A stretch of 64,000 bases of DNA from Burkholderiales bacterium. Lineage in GTDB: Bacteria; Pseudomonadota; Gammaproteobacteria; Burkholderiales; JAEUOS01. Below are positions 51,612-59,720 of the stretch, piece by piece; position 1 is the stretch's first letter, and the number at the start of each line of letters is the position of its first letter. Below the pieces are notes generated by a model. It was given only the letters and a program-made list of their open reading frames with translations, had not been told where the DNA came from and did not search any database. The stretch spans positions 1 to 64,000 of the forward strand of contig JAEUOR010000030.1 in NCBI GenBank assembly GCA_016790635.1. Reading direction: 5' to 3'. The position numbers and the translations under genes were made by a program.

Positions 51612-52118
51612 TTGACCCGCGGCTACGCGGCGCCGGCCTTCGAGGCCAAGATTTGCGCGCCCGGCGAGCTCGCAGTGCGCGCTGCGGCGTTACCACGGCC
51701 GCTGGTCTTCACCAACGGCGTCTTCGACCTGCTGCATCGCGGACACGTGACTTACCTGGCGCAAGCCGCCGCGCTCGGCAGGAGCTTGGTCGTCGCGGTC
51801 AATAGCGATGCCTCGGTCAGGCGCCTGGGCAAGGGGGACGACCGGCCGATCAACACAGAAGAGGACCGCATGGCGGTCTTGGCCGCGCTCGAATGCGTGT
51901 CGCTGGTGACCTGTTTTTCCGAGGACACGCCGCTTTCCGCGATCCTGGCGGCGCGCCCCGAAGTGCTGGTCAAGGGCGGCGATTGGCCGGTCGATGCGAT
52001 CGTTGGCGCTCGCGAGGTCCGCGAGCGGGGCGGCCAGGTGCATTCGATACCTTTTGAATTCGAGCGCTCGACTACGGCGACGCTGGCGAAGGTGCGGGGC
52101 GACAAGTCGACCCGCTGA
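51612..52118 (+). CDS. rfaE2: D-glycero-beta-D-manno-heptose 1-phosphate adenylyltransferase
   Basis: The enzyme makes ADP-heptose for lipopolysaccharide inner core. I start at the TTG at 51612 because GGGAG lies a few bases upstream and it gives 168 residues, the usual size of free-standing RfaE2. The nucleotidyltransferase motif is FTNGVFDLLHRGH, followed by VAVNSDASVRRLGKG and RPINTEEDRMAVLAALE, and the late PFEFERSTT helps bind the nucleotide. The kinase half (RfaE1/HldA) is not encoded here. The stop codon adjoins the TSUP permease gene. Confidence 0.93.
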   Translation: MTRGYAAPAFEAKICAPGELAVRAAALPRPLVFTNGVFDLLHRGHVTYLAQAAALGRSLVVAVNSDASVRRLGKGDDRPINTEEDRMAVLAALECVSLVTCFSEDTPLSAILAARPEVLVKGGDWPVDAIVGAREVRERGGQVHSIPFEFERSTTATLAKVRGDKSTR

Positions 52119-52150
52119 TCGCAGGCAGTCTCGCGGCTGCCCTCCTCCTG

Positions 52151-52864
52151 GTGCCGATCGCCGTCGCGGCGTCGTTCATTTACGGCGTCGCCGGTTTCGG
52201 CGCCGGCCTGCTCACGGTGCCGATCGCATCCCACTTCCTGGACCTGCGCTTCGTGCTCGCGGTGTTCTGCCTGCTCGATGCCGTGATGGCCACGCGCCTG
52301 CTCGCAGAGCGGCCGCGCGAGATCGATCGCAGTGAACTGCTGCGCCTGGTGCCGTGCTGCCTTGTCGGCGTGGTGCTGGGTGTCGTGCTCCTGGGCGCAT
52401 TGCCGGCGCAGGCGCTCATGCTTGCCCTGGGCGGCTTCTGCCTGGTCTACGGCGTGGTGAGCCTGGCGCTACCCGCTGCCATGCCGATGATCGGCCATGG
52501 CTGGGCGTGGCTGGCCGGGGTGACCGGCGGCATCACCTCGGCGCTCTTCGGCGCCGGTGGTCCGCCGTATGCGATTTACCTGTCGATGCGGCCGCATTCG
52601 GCAGTGCGCATGCGCGCCACGCTGGCGGCGACGAGCGTCTTCAGCATCGGTGCGCGCATCGTGGCCTTCGCTGCCGCCGGCATGCTGGCCGACGCTGGCG
52701 TGTGGCTGACGGCGCTTGCGGTGGTGCCGGCCTCGCTCATCGCGATGGCCCTCGCGCGCCGCCTGGCGGACCGGCTTTCGCGTGACGCGGTGCTGCGTGT
52801 GGTCCGCGTGCTCTTGTGCGTAGCCGGCGTGTCGCTCATCGTGCGCGCGGTCATCTCGGGTTGA
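52151..52864 (+). CDS. TSUP (TauE/SafE) family permease
   Basis: The 237-residue protein has about seven to eight hydrophobic helices. The duplicated TSUP signatures are YGVAGFGAGLLTVPIASHF near the N-terminus and GVTGGITSALFGAGGPPYAIYL in the middle. Members export or import organosulfur compounds, sulfite or organic anions. The first clear start is GTG 52151. The frame is open further upstream to overlap rfaE2 without an ATG or GTG, so a few residues of helix 1 could be missing. Confidence 0.85.
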   Translation: MPIAVAASFIYGVAGFGAGLLTVPIASHFLDLRFVLAVFCLLDAVMATRLLAERPREIDRSELLRLVPCCLVGVVLGVVLLGALPAQALMLALGGFCLVYGVVSLALPAAMPMIGHGWAWLAGVTGGITSALFGAGGPPYAIYLSMRPHSAVRMRATLAATSVFSIGARIVAFAAAGMLADAGVWLTALAVVPASLIAMALARRLADRLSRDAVLRVVRVLLCVAGVSLIVRAVISG

Positions 52865-52917
52865 GCGGCCGCGTTGCGTCGCTCTGCGCGAGCCCGCTAT
52901 CGTCTGTGATCCCCTGC

Positions 52918-52923
52918 TATATT
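52918..52923 (+). promoter_or_regulatory. Candidate -10 (TATATT) for the DUF4124 gene
   Basis: TATATT lies 50 bases before the ATG at 52974. GGAGG just before the start is a strong ribosome site. No clear -35. Confidence 0.35.
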
Positions 52924-52973
52924 GATGTTCGTGCATTCCACAATTCGTCGCGTGACGATATCGGAGGTGCCGC

Positions 52974-53435
52974 ATGAAGTCTCTGGGTTACCTGTTGATC
53001 GTCGCGTGCTGCCTCGCCAGCGGCGCGCAGGCGGCGGCTTACAAGTGCAAGGACGCCTCCGGAAAGGTGACTTACTCGGACAGCCCGTGCGCCGACCTCA
53101 AGCAGAAGGGCGACAAGCTCTTTGATCGCGGGGCTGGCTACAACCCCTTGAACGAGGACGAGAGGCGCTCGTTCATCTCGGCGGTGACGCGAAATTGCCT
53201 GATGCGACGCTCGCAGACATCCGCGGGCGAAGCGCAATGGCGCAGCTATTGCGATTGCAGCGCCACCGAAGCCGCCAAGACGGTCTCGATCGAGGAGTTG
53301 CGTTCAATGGCGGCCAATCCGAAGAACAAGGCGATGGAAGGGCGCATGACCCAGCTGGGACAGGAAGCCGGCAAGCTATGTGCGAACCACCTCACCAATC
53401 CGCCAGCTTCGACACCACGCAAGCCCCCGGTATGA
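52974..53435 (+). CDS. DUF4124-type secreted protein
   Basis: The 153-residue precursor has a signal peptide (cleavage near AQAAA) and the DUF4124 opening YKCKDASGKVTYSDSPC. Six further residues of Cys or Trp/Tyr occur in RNCLMRRSQ and WRSYCDCSATEA, implying disulfides in the periplasm. The helical C-terminal half has no known motif. Function unknown. Confidence 0.8.
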   Translation: MKSLGYLLIVACCLASGAQAAAYKCKDASGKVTYSDSPCADLKQKGDKLFDRGAGYNPLNEDERRSFISAVTRNCLMRRSQTSAGEAQWRSYCDCSATEAAKTVSIEELRSMAANPKNKAMEGRMTQLGQEAGKLCANHLTNPPASTPRKPPV

Positions 53436-53460
53436 TGCTGGCCCCGGCGATGGCGCCGGG
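53408..53460 (+). promoter_or_regulatory. Promoter overlapping the DUF4124 stop, with downstream hairpin
   Basis: TTCGAC (53408-53413), 17 bases and TATGAT (53431-53436) form a moderate promoter for the GlsB-like gene; the -10 contains the DUF4124 stop codon. CCCGGCG (53443-53449) pairs with CGCCGGG (53454-53460), a 7-bp hairpin at the expected 5' end of the new transcript or the 3' end of the old one. Confidence 0.4.
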
Positions 53461-53502
53461 CAGGCGTTGCGGACGTTCTCTCAGGTCCAGGAAAGGAAAG
53501 TC

Positions 53503-53778
53503 ATGAGCATCATGGGCATCATCGGCACGGTCATCATCGGATTCATCGCGGGCCTGATCGCGCGCGCCATCCACCCTGGCGACGACAAGCTGGGCTTTTT
53601 CATGACCGCGATCCTTGGCGTGGCCGGCGCCGCCGTCGCGCAGCTGGTCGGCAACCTGGTCGGCTGGTACAAGGCCGGTGATACGGCCGGATTCATCGCC
53701 TCGGTGGTCGGCGCGATCGTGATCCTGATGATCTACAGCCGGGTCAAGAGCTCGGGCGGCACCAAGCCGGGCGCCTGA
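53503..53778 (+). CDS. GlsB/YeaQ/YmgE-family small membrane protein
   Basis: The 91-residue protein has three hydrophobic helices and the family sequence GFIAGLIARAIHPGDDKLGFFMTAILGVAGA. Homologues are stress-associated 'transglycosylase-associated' membrane proteins of unknown mechanism. GGAAAGGAAAG upstream gives a strong ribosome site. It converges on the SPOR gene with 19 bases between stops. Confidence 0.88.
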   Translation: MSIMGIIGTVIIGFIAGLIARAIHPGDDKLGFFMTAILGVAGAAVAQLVGNLVGWYKAGDTAGFIASVVGAIVILMIYSRVKSSGGTKPGA

Positions 53779-53797
53779 TTCGCGCGCCGCGCGCGAA

Positions 53798-54496
53798 TCA
53801 GCCGCTCCTGGCTTCACCGCGCCTGTCTTCGCCCGCGCACTCGCGCAGCTCGACCCCGGCAAAGTCCTTGCGCGCCTCGTTCAAGCGCCCGCGCGTGGCT
53901 TCATCGACCTCGCGAAACACGATCATGGTCTTGGCCACACGCGTCTCGCGCTCGGCCGTGCGCGCCGTGCGGACGCCCTTCCTGGCGAGCGAATCGAGGT
54001 AGTTGCGCGCCGCTTCCTCGGTCTTGAACACGCCCAGCGATATCGCGAACTTGTTGGGGCCGTCGTCGTTGATGACGAAGAACTCGGCGATTCCCAGTTG
54101 CTTCAATTCAGCCAGCCTCTTGTCGGCCGCAGGCTTGTTTGCCTGCGGTGGCAGGTAGACCCACCATCCGGCGGTCTCGTCGACGCGCCGCAGGCTGAAC
54201 TTGGGCGGTGGTTTCAGTGCTGCCAGGACTGCCTGGACGCGCTCGACCTCCTGGGCCGGAAAACTGCCCCATTCCAGGCAGGCCACGGTACTTGCAACGC
54301 TCGTTGCGCTCGCGCCTTTACCCGCTGCATGCCGGCTGGCTTCAGCGGCGTTCAGGATGCGAATCTTGTCGGGGTCGATCTGCGCGGCCAGGCGAGAACC
54401 TTCCCTGCCGCCGGTATTCGCCTCGCCCAGATAGCCCAGGTTCCAGGCAAGAAAGGCCAGGTTGACCAAAACCAGGAAGAAGAAAAGGGCGCGCAC
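53798..54496 (-). CDS. Membrane-anchored SPOR-domain protein
   Basis: The 232-residue protein has one N-terminal transmembrane helix (about 3-22) and a periplasmic SPOR domain (about 110-170) with WWVYLPPQANKPAADKRLAELKQLGIAEFFVI and KFAISLGVFKTEEAARNYLDSL. SPOR domains bind septal peptidoglycan lacking stem peptides. It follows coaX by 13 bases, a pairing frequent in betaproteobacteria (often with birA in front, not seen here). A division-site role is likely. Confidence 0.88.
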   Translation of the reverse strand: MRALFFFLVLVNLAFLAWNLGYLGEANTGGREGSRLAAQIDPDKIRILNAAEASRHAAGKGASATSVASTVACLEWGSFPAQEVERVQAVLAALKPPPKFSLRRVDETAGWWVYLPPQANKPAADKRLAELKQLGIAEFFVINDDGPNKFAISLGVFKTEEAARNYLDSLARKGVRTARTAERETRVAKTMIVFREVDEATRGRLNEARKDFAGVELRECAGEDRRGEARSG

Positions 54497-54509
54497 GGCA
54501 GGATCGAGA

Positions 54510-55301
54510 TCAAAGGGTCAGGGCGACGCAGTGCAGCCCTTCGAGGACGATATTGTCGTGAAAGTGATACGGGATCGACAGGCGCGGCGCGACGGTACGT
54601 CCGGCACCGCCGGAGATCACGCAGGCCAGGTCACCGAATTCTGCACGGTGCCGGCGGAACAGACGCTCGATCGCGCCGGCCTGGGCATGCTGGCAGCCCG
54701 AGGTGATTGCATCGACCGTCTGCGTCGGATGGTTCAGGTAGTCGCCATCGGCGTCCGGCAGCGCGGCGGTGTTGGTGTGCAGCGAGCGCAGCATCAGGCC
54801 CATGCCCGGCAGGATGTTGCCGCCTAGAAAGCGGCCTTCGGGCGAAAGCAGGTCCACCGTGGTGGCGGTGCCGCACACCACCACCAGCACCGGCAACTCG
54901 GGCATGAGCGTTCGCGCGCCGATCAGGGCGGCCCACCGGTCGGTACCCAGTTGCGCCGGGTTGCGGTAGCCGTTGACCACGCCGCACAGCGCCTCGCTGG
55001 ACGCGAGCCAGTGCGCCGGGCCGCCGGCATCGCGATAAGCGGGCCAGACTTCGAGCGCGCGCAGGAGCGGCGTGCGCACCCGCGTGCCGGCGACGTTCGA
55101 GATGACCACCCGACGTGGCGAGGGGTGCGTCCGGAACGAGTCCGCCAACGCCGTGATCTCGTCCAACAGCACGCGGTCGCCCGCGATCAAGGTGTCGCTC
55201 GAGAGTGCGCCGGCGGCGCCGATGCGATGCCGGCTCCACTTGACGAAGGTGTTGCCGACGTCGATGAGCAGGTGCTCGGCCGCATCCGGGGACTTGTCCA
55301 T
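54510..55301 (-). CDS. coaX: Type III pantothenate kinase
   Basis: CoaX phosphorylates pantothenate in the first step of coenzyme A synthesis and, unlike CoaA, is not feedback-inhibited by CoA. The 263-residue product shows LIDVGNTFVKW (phosphate 1 motif), GTDRWAALIGA, VVCGTATTVDLLSPEGRFLGG and LPGMGLML. It is first of two genes with the SPOR protein. No other pantothenate kinase is visible in the window. Confidence 0.95.
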   Translation of the reverse strand: MDKSPDAAEHLLIDVGNTFVKWSRHRIGAAGALSSDTLIAGDRVLLDEITALADSFRTHPSPRRVVISNVAGTRVRTPLLRALEVWPAYRDAGGPAHWLASSEALCGVVNGYRNPAQLGTDRWAALIGARTLMPELPVLVVVCGTATTVDLLSPEGRFLGGNILPGMGLMLRSLHTNTAALPDADGDYLNHPTQTVDAITSGCQHAQAGAIERLFRRHRAEFGDLACVISGGAGRTVAPRLSIPYHFHDNIVLEGLHCVALTL

Positions 55302-55359
55302 GCGGCGATTCTATTCCGGCGCCAGGAGCCCCGGCCGACGTTCGCTGCGGCGGGGGCTT

Positions 55360-56862
55360 CTAGAGCGGATCGAAGGGAAAACTGGGGCGCGGCAGGCGCG
55401 CATAGCGGTAGGTCGAGAGGTCGGCACTGGTGACCCCCGCACCCTGGCACTCAACGATGTCGGCGGCAATCGGCTTGAAGCCGGCACGATAGTGGATGCG
55501 GCTTTTCAGCATGATGAAGCGCTTCCTGGTCGGCTCGATGCCGCAATGGCGCAGGATCACCAGGTCGAAGGGTTCGTGGTGCAGGCTGGTGATGACGATC
55601 TGCGCGCGCCCGGTGTCGAGTACCGCGGTCGGACCGAGGTGCGACTTGAGGCCGGTATACATCGGACCGCGAAAGACGATCTCGCCGTCGGTGATGGTGC
55701 GCACGCGACCACTGATCGAAAGCGGCCGGCCGGCGAGGCCGATGGACGGCATGTCGGTCGCGCCGCCCAGTGCCAGGGAGACGTTGTTGCCGACGCCCGC
55801 GGCGATCATCTTCCGCACCGCCAGCGGGTCGCGGATCGGCGCGATCGCCACGTCGTCCAGGCCCTGGCGCAGTATTTCTTCGGTCACTGCCATCACGTCC
55901 TGGGTGCCGCCGGAGCCGCAGTTGTCGCAGTGGTCGATGAGCAGCACCGGGCCGTCGCGACGGTCGCTGCCCAGGGCGCGGGCGCGAGCCACGTCTTCAG
56001 CCAGGAGGGTGGGCACATAGGCGTACTCGCGATGCCGCGCGCGCGCGACCGCGAGCATCTGGTCCTTGACCGCGACGGCATCGGCCTCGCCGCCGGGCCG
56101 CTTCGCATCACCGACCACCACCACTGACAGGGCCGTGTAGCGCGTATCGGCATGCGCGAAGGCGGGCAGGAGCGTCGCCGCCAGCACGCGTCCGCTCGCT
56201 TCGGCCGCGCGCGCGATGGCGAGGATCTCGCCCGAGGGACCGTCCTCCGGGGCGTGACGCATGATCGAAGGCACGACCGGCAGGGCTCCCGAGGTCAACA
56301 CCGGCTTGACCCGCCCGGCCATCGCATCGATCAGGATGCTGCCAGCCAGGAGCCCGGACTCGTACATGTCCACATGCGGATAGGTCTTGTAGCCGGTGAT
56401 GACGTCGGCCAGGCGCACGGTCTCGGGCGAAAGGTTGGTGTGATAGTCGAAGGTCACTGCGAGCGGGGCGCGCGGCGCGATGGCGCGCACGCGCCTCAAG
56501 ATCTCGCCTTCGGCGTCGTCGCAGTCCTCGACCACCATCGCGCCGTGCAGGTCCAGGAACACCGCATCGCAGCCGGCGCGAAGCGCGTCTTCGAGCGGCC
56601 GCACCAGGGTCTCGAACGTCGCACGCGAAGCCGCGGCAGAAGGCCAGGATTCGGCCGCCACCGGGGTGACGATCTCCGCCCCTTCGCGTCGCGCCAGGTC
56701 GATGTAGGCCGCCATGGGCGTGGCCGATCCTTCGAAGGCCGCACGCGCGTCGCGGCCGAACGAAGGGCCGTGACCGTGGCCGAATCGCTCCAGCGGTGTC
56801 TCGATCGGCGAGAACGTGTTGGTCTCGTGCTTGATGAGGGCGATGACGAAGCGTTTGGGCAT
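55360..56862 (-). CDS. M81-family (MlrC-like) metallopeptidase, copy 1
   Basis: The 500-residue protein has the M81 hallmarks ALIKHETNTFSP at the start, FLDLHGAMVVEDCDDAEGE, VTFDYHTNLS, TYPHVDMYESG and DHCDNCGSGGTQDVMAV, which supply the metal ligands. The family is named for MlrC, which cleaves linear microcystin tetrapeptide; natural substrates elsewhere are mostly unknown. It lies 33 bases downstream of a second M81 gene. Both follow an aminotransferase gene on the same strand. Confidence 0.87.
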   Translation of the reverse strand: MPKRFVIALIKHETNTFSPIETPLERFGHGHGPSFGRDARAAFEGSATPMAAYIDLARREGAEIVTPVAAESWPSAAASRATFETLVRPLEDALRAGCDAVFLDLHGAMVVEDCDDAEGEILRRVRAIAPRAPLAVTFDYHTNLSPETVRLADVITGYKTYPHVDMYESGLLAGSILIDAMAGRVKPVLTSGALPVVPSIMRHAPEDGPSGEILAIARAAEASGRVLAATLLPAFAHADTRYTALSVVVVGDAKRPGGEADAVAVKDQMLAVARARHREYAYVPTLLAEDVARARALGSDRRDGPVLLIDHCDNCGSGGTQDVMAVTEEILRQGLDDVAIAPIRDPLAVRKMIAAGVGNNVSLALGGATDMPSIGLAGRPLSISGRVRTITDGEIVFRGPMYTGLKSHLGPTAVLDTGRAQIVITSLHHEPFDLVILRHCGIEPTRKRFIMLKSRIHYRAGFKPIAADIVECQGAGVTSADLSTYRYARLPRPSFPFDPL

Positions 56863-56895
56863 GGTCTGTCAGGTGATTGGAACGCCCGCCCTGCA

Positions 56896-58395
56896 TCAGA
56901 ACGCAGGCCCCAGCGGCCGCAACCGCAGCCCGCGGCGCAGTCTGGTCCACGCGAATTCGGCCGGGTCGGCCAGCGCGGGTCCGGGCGACTTGACCACGAG
57001 AACCTCGCGCGCGATGGGCTGGAAGTCGGCGCGAAAGTGCACCGAGCTCTTGACGGCAACGATGCGCTCCCGTTTGGGTTCGATGCCGACGTGGCGGAAC
57101 ATCTCGCAGTCGGCGGTCTGGCACTTGGTGGTGGCGAGCACCACGCGCACGCCGGGCGCGTCGACGCTCCTGAGCGCAGCCATCGGACCCATGCGCAGGT
57201 GGAAGTTGCGATAGAAGGGCCCGGTACCGGTGAAGCGGCCATCGCCCAGGCTCTCGACGGTGAAGCGGGCGCGCACTGGATCGATGCCGGGTACGCCCGA
57301 AATCGCGCCCAGTGAGAATTCGGCGGTGTTGCCGCGCCCGACCTCGTGGGCGCGCATGGCTGACTGCGGATCGATGAGCATGCCCAGCGTCGCGCCTGCG
57401 GGCTTCATGGCCAGCATCGCCGCCAGGAGCCCGGTGGTATCGCCGTTGCCGCCGGCGCCGGGATTGTCCTGGGTGTCAGCCAGCACCGTCGGCAGGCCGG
57501 GCGCGCCGGTGGCGGCTGCGCGCCGCAGCGCGTCCTCGGGGGAGAAGAGTTCGAGGGCGAAGGCGGACTCGGAAGACGCGATGGCGTCGCCGAGTTCGCG
57601 CATGGCGCGCTCGAGCGCGGCGGCGTCTTCGCCGTAGCCGACGATGGACATGCCGCATTCGGCAAAGTCGGCCATCGGGAAGCCCGGGGCGAACGACAGG
57701 GCGACACCATGCCGGCGGTCCAGCGCCTCGGCCAGGGCGTACAGGCTCTTGCACGGCTCGATGAGGCTGCACTGCGAGGGGATGCCGGTCAGGTAGTCGA
57801 AAGTGCGAAAGGCCTTGTGCGGTCGCCGGCCGCGCGCGAGCATGTCGATCAGGAGCCCGGCTGCGCGCGCGCCGGTCTCGGCCATGTCGACGTGCGGGTA
57901 GGTGCGGTAGATGAACATCGCGTCGGCCAGTGCGAACATGCGGCGGGTCACGTTGGCATGCAGGTCCAGGCTCACCGCGATGGGCACCGATTCGCCGACC
58001 ACCGCGCGCACGCGCGCGAGCAATTCGCCTTCGCCGTCGTCGTGCGATTCGGAAACCATCGCGCCGTGCAGGTCGAGATAGACGCCGTCGACCGGCAGCG
58101 CTTTCCTGAGGCGCGCGATCATCTCTCCGGCGATGCGCTCGAAGGCATCCGCGGTGACGCGGTCGGATGGCGAGGCGGCAGCCCAGACCAGCCCGACGGT
58201 CTGGTGCCCGGCGGCGTGCAGCGCGTCGCAGGCGCCGGCCGCGGGGATGTTGGCGCCGGCGACCGTGGGCGCAATGTCCGCGCCGAAGCAGATGCCGGGC
58301 CAGCCACCGCCGGACTCGAAGGCCGCATAGTCCGCCGGACTCGGCGCGAAGGTGTTGGTCTCGTGCTGGAAGCCGCCGATGGCAATGCGGGCCAT
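56896..58395 (-). CDS. M81-family (MlrC-like) metallopeptidase, copy 2
   Basis: The start is the ATG at 58395 (499 residues). It shares the order of motifs with copy 1: IGGFQHETNTFAPSP, YLDLHGAMVSESHDDGEGE, VSLDLHANVTRR, TYPHVDMAETG and ADTQDNPGAGGNGDTTG. The last motif differs from the DHCDNCGSGG of copy 1, so substrate preference has probably diverged. A tandem pair suggests an older duplication. It lies 16 bases after the aminotransferase stop. Confidence 0.87.
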   Translation of the reverse strand: MARIAIGGFQHETNTFAPSPADYAAFESGGGWPGICFGADIAPTVAGANIPAAGACDALHAAGHQTVGLVWAAASPSDRVTADAFERIAGEMIARLRKALPVDGVYLDLHGAMVSESHDDGEGELLARVRAVVGESVPIAVSLDLHANVTRRMFALADAMFIYRTYPHVDMAETGARAAGLLIDMLARGRRPHKAFRTFDYLTGIPSQCSLIEPCKSLYALAEALDRRHGVALSFAPGFPMADFAECGMSIVGYGEDAAALERAMRELGDAIASSESAFALELFSPEDALRRAAATGAPGLPTVLADTQDNPGAGGNGDTTGLLAAMLAMKPAGATLGMLIDPQSAMRAHEVGRGNTAEFSLGAISGVPGIDPVRARFTVESLGDGRFTGTGPFYRNFHLRMGPMAALRSVDAPGVRVVLATTKCQTADCEMFRHVGIEPKRERIVAVKSSVHFRADFQPIAREVLVVKSPGPALADPAEFAWTRLRRGLRLRPLGPAF

Positions 58396-58411
58396 GCCGG
58401 ATCCTATCTCT

Positions 58412-59620
58412 CTAGCGATTGAGGTAGTTGTGGAGTCGGCGCACGACCTCGGCCAGCGAGTCCATGTCGACCGTGTAGGTGAAGCGTACGTGCGCAGCTG
58501 CGCCGGCGTCGCCGAAGTCGCGCCCCGGCGTGATGGCCACTCCTGCACCCTTGAGCAGGTCGAAGCAGAAGGCGAAGCTGTCGGAGGAAAAACGCGAGAC
58601 GTCGGCGTAGACGTAGAACGCGCCCTGGGGTACCTGCGGGATGCCGAAACCCAGGGAACGCAACGCGCCGACCAGGTAGTCGCGACGCGCGGCGAACTCG
58701 GCGCGTCGCGCCTCGTAGATCGCCAGCGAATCGGGCGTGAAGCAGGTCAGCGCCGCGTGCTGGGCGATGGTCGGCGGACAGATGAAGAGATTCTGCGCGA
58801 GCTTCTCGACGGCCTTGTGGTGCGAAGGCGGTGCGACCAGCCAGCCCAGGCGCCAGCCGGTCATGTGGAAATACTTCGAGAAGGAATTGACGACAAAGAC
58901 GTCCTCGCCCAGTTCCAGCGCGGTGCGCTCCTCGACGAAGCGGCCGGCGGCGTCGCGGTCGTAGGTGAGGCCGTGGTAGATCTCGTCGACCAGCAGCGCG
59001 CCGCCATGCTCGCGCACCGCCGCGTGGATGCCGCGCATGGCATCCGGCGCGACGGTCGTGCCTGTCGGGTTCGATGGCGATGCGATCATGACCCCGCGCG
59101 TGCGCGGGCCCCAGTGGCGCCGGACGAGTTCAGGCGTGAGCTGATAGCCGTTCTCCGGTCCGCAGGGCACCAGGCGCGTCGTGCCGCCATAGAGCGACAC
59201 GAAGCGCCGGTTGCATGGGTAGGTCGGGTCCGGCATGAGCCATTCGTCCCCGGGGTTGACCATCGTGCCGAAAGCGATCAAGAGCGCCCCCGAGGCGCCG
59301 GCAGTCACGGCGACGCGATCGGCGGAAAGCGCGAAGCCGTAGCGGGTGCGATAGAAGCCGGCGATGGCCTGTCGCAGCGGCTCGATGCCGAGTGCCACGG
59401 TGTAGTGCGTCTCGCCGCGGCGCGCGGCCGCGTCGGCCGCATCCATGACCGCGGCCGGCGCAGTGAAGTCCGGTTCGCCCACGCACAGGTAGAGGATCGA
59501 GGCGCCCGCGGCTTCCAGCGCGGTCGCCTCGCGCATGATCTCCATCGCATAGAACGACTCGATGTCGGCCATGCGCGCGGCCAGCGGCGGCAGGGCCGGT
59601 GCGGTGGCGCCGGTGGTCAT
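58412..59620 (-). CDS. PLP-dependent aminotransferase, class I/II
   Basis: The 402-residue aspartate-aminotransferase-fold protein has YLCVGEPDF, the PLP-contact ASPSNPTGTTV, LLVDEIYHGLTYD, and the Schiff-base lysine in NSFSKYFHMTGWRLGW, then an Arg near the C-terminus for the substrate carboxylate. Substrate cannot be assigned. It heads a minus-strand operon with the two M81 peptidases, so it may process an amino acid released by them. It is divergent from the malic enzyme gene, with 100 bases between. Confidence 0.9.
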   Translation of the reverse strand: MTTGATAPALPPLAARMADIESFYAMEIMREATALEAAGASILYLCVGEPDFTAPAAVMDAADAAARRGETHYTVALGIEPLRQAIAGFYRTRYGFALSADRVAVTAGASGALLIAFGTMVNPGDEWLMPDPTYPCNRRFVSLYGGTTRLVPCGPENGYQLTPELVRRHWGPRTRGVMIASPSNPTGTTVAPDAMRGIHAAVREHGGALLVDEIYHGLTYDRDAAGRFVEERTALELGEDVFVVNSFSKYFHMTGWRLGWLVAPPSHHKAVEKLAQNLFICPPTIAQHAALTCFTPDSLAIYEARRAEFAARRDYLVGALRSLGFGIPQVPQGAFYVYADVSRFSSDSFAFCFDLLKGAGVAITPGRDFGDAGAAAHVRFTYTVDMDSLAEVVRRLHNYLNR

Positions 59621-59720
59621 CGGGGGATTCTAGCCGCGGCCTGCGGGCAGCGGCGGGCTTGGCGGTAGACTTCGCACCCCGGCGCGCGACCCGCGCGCCT
59701 CGAACCGCCGCGAGAAATTC

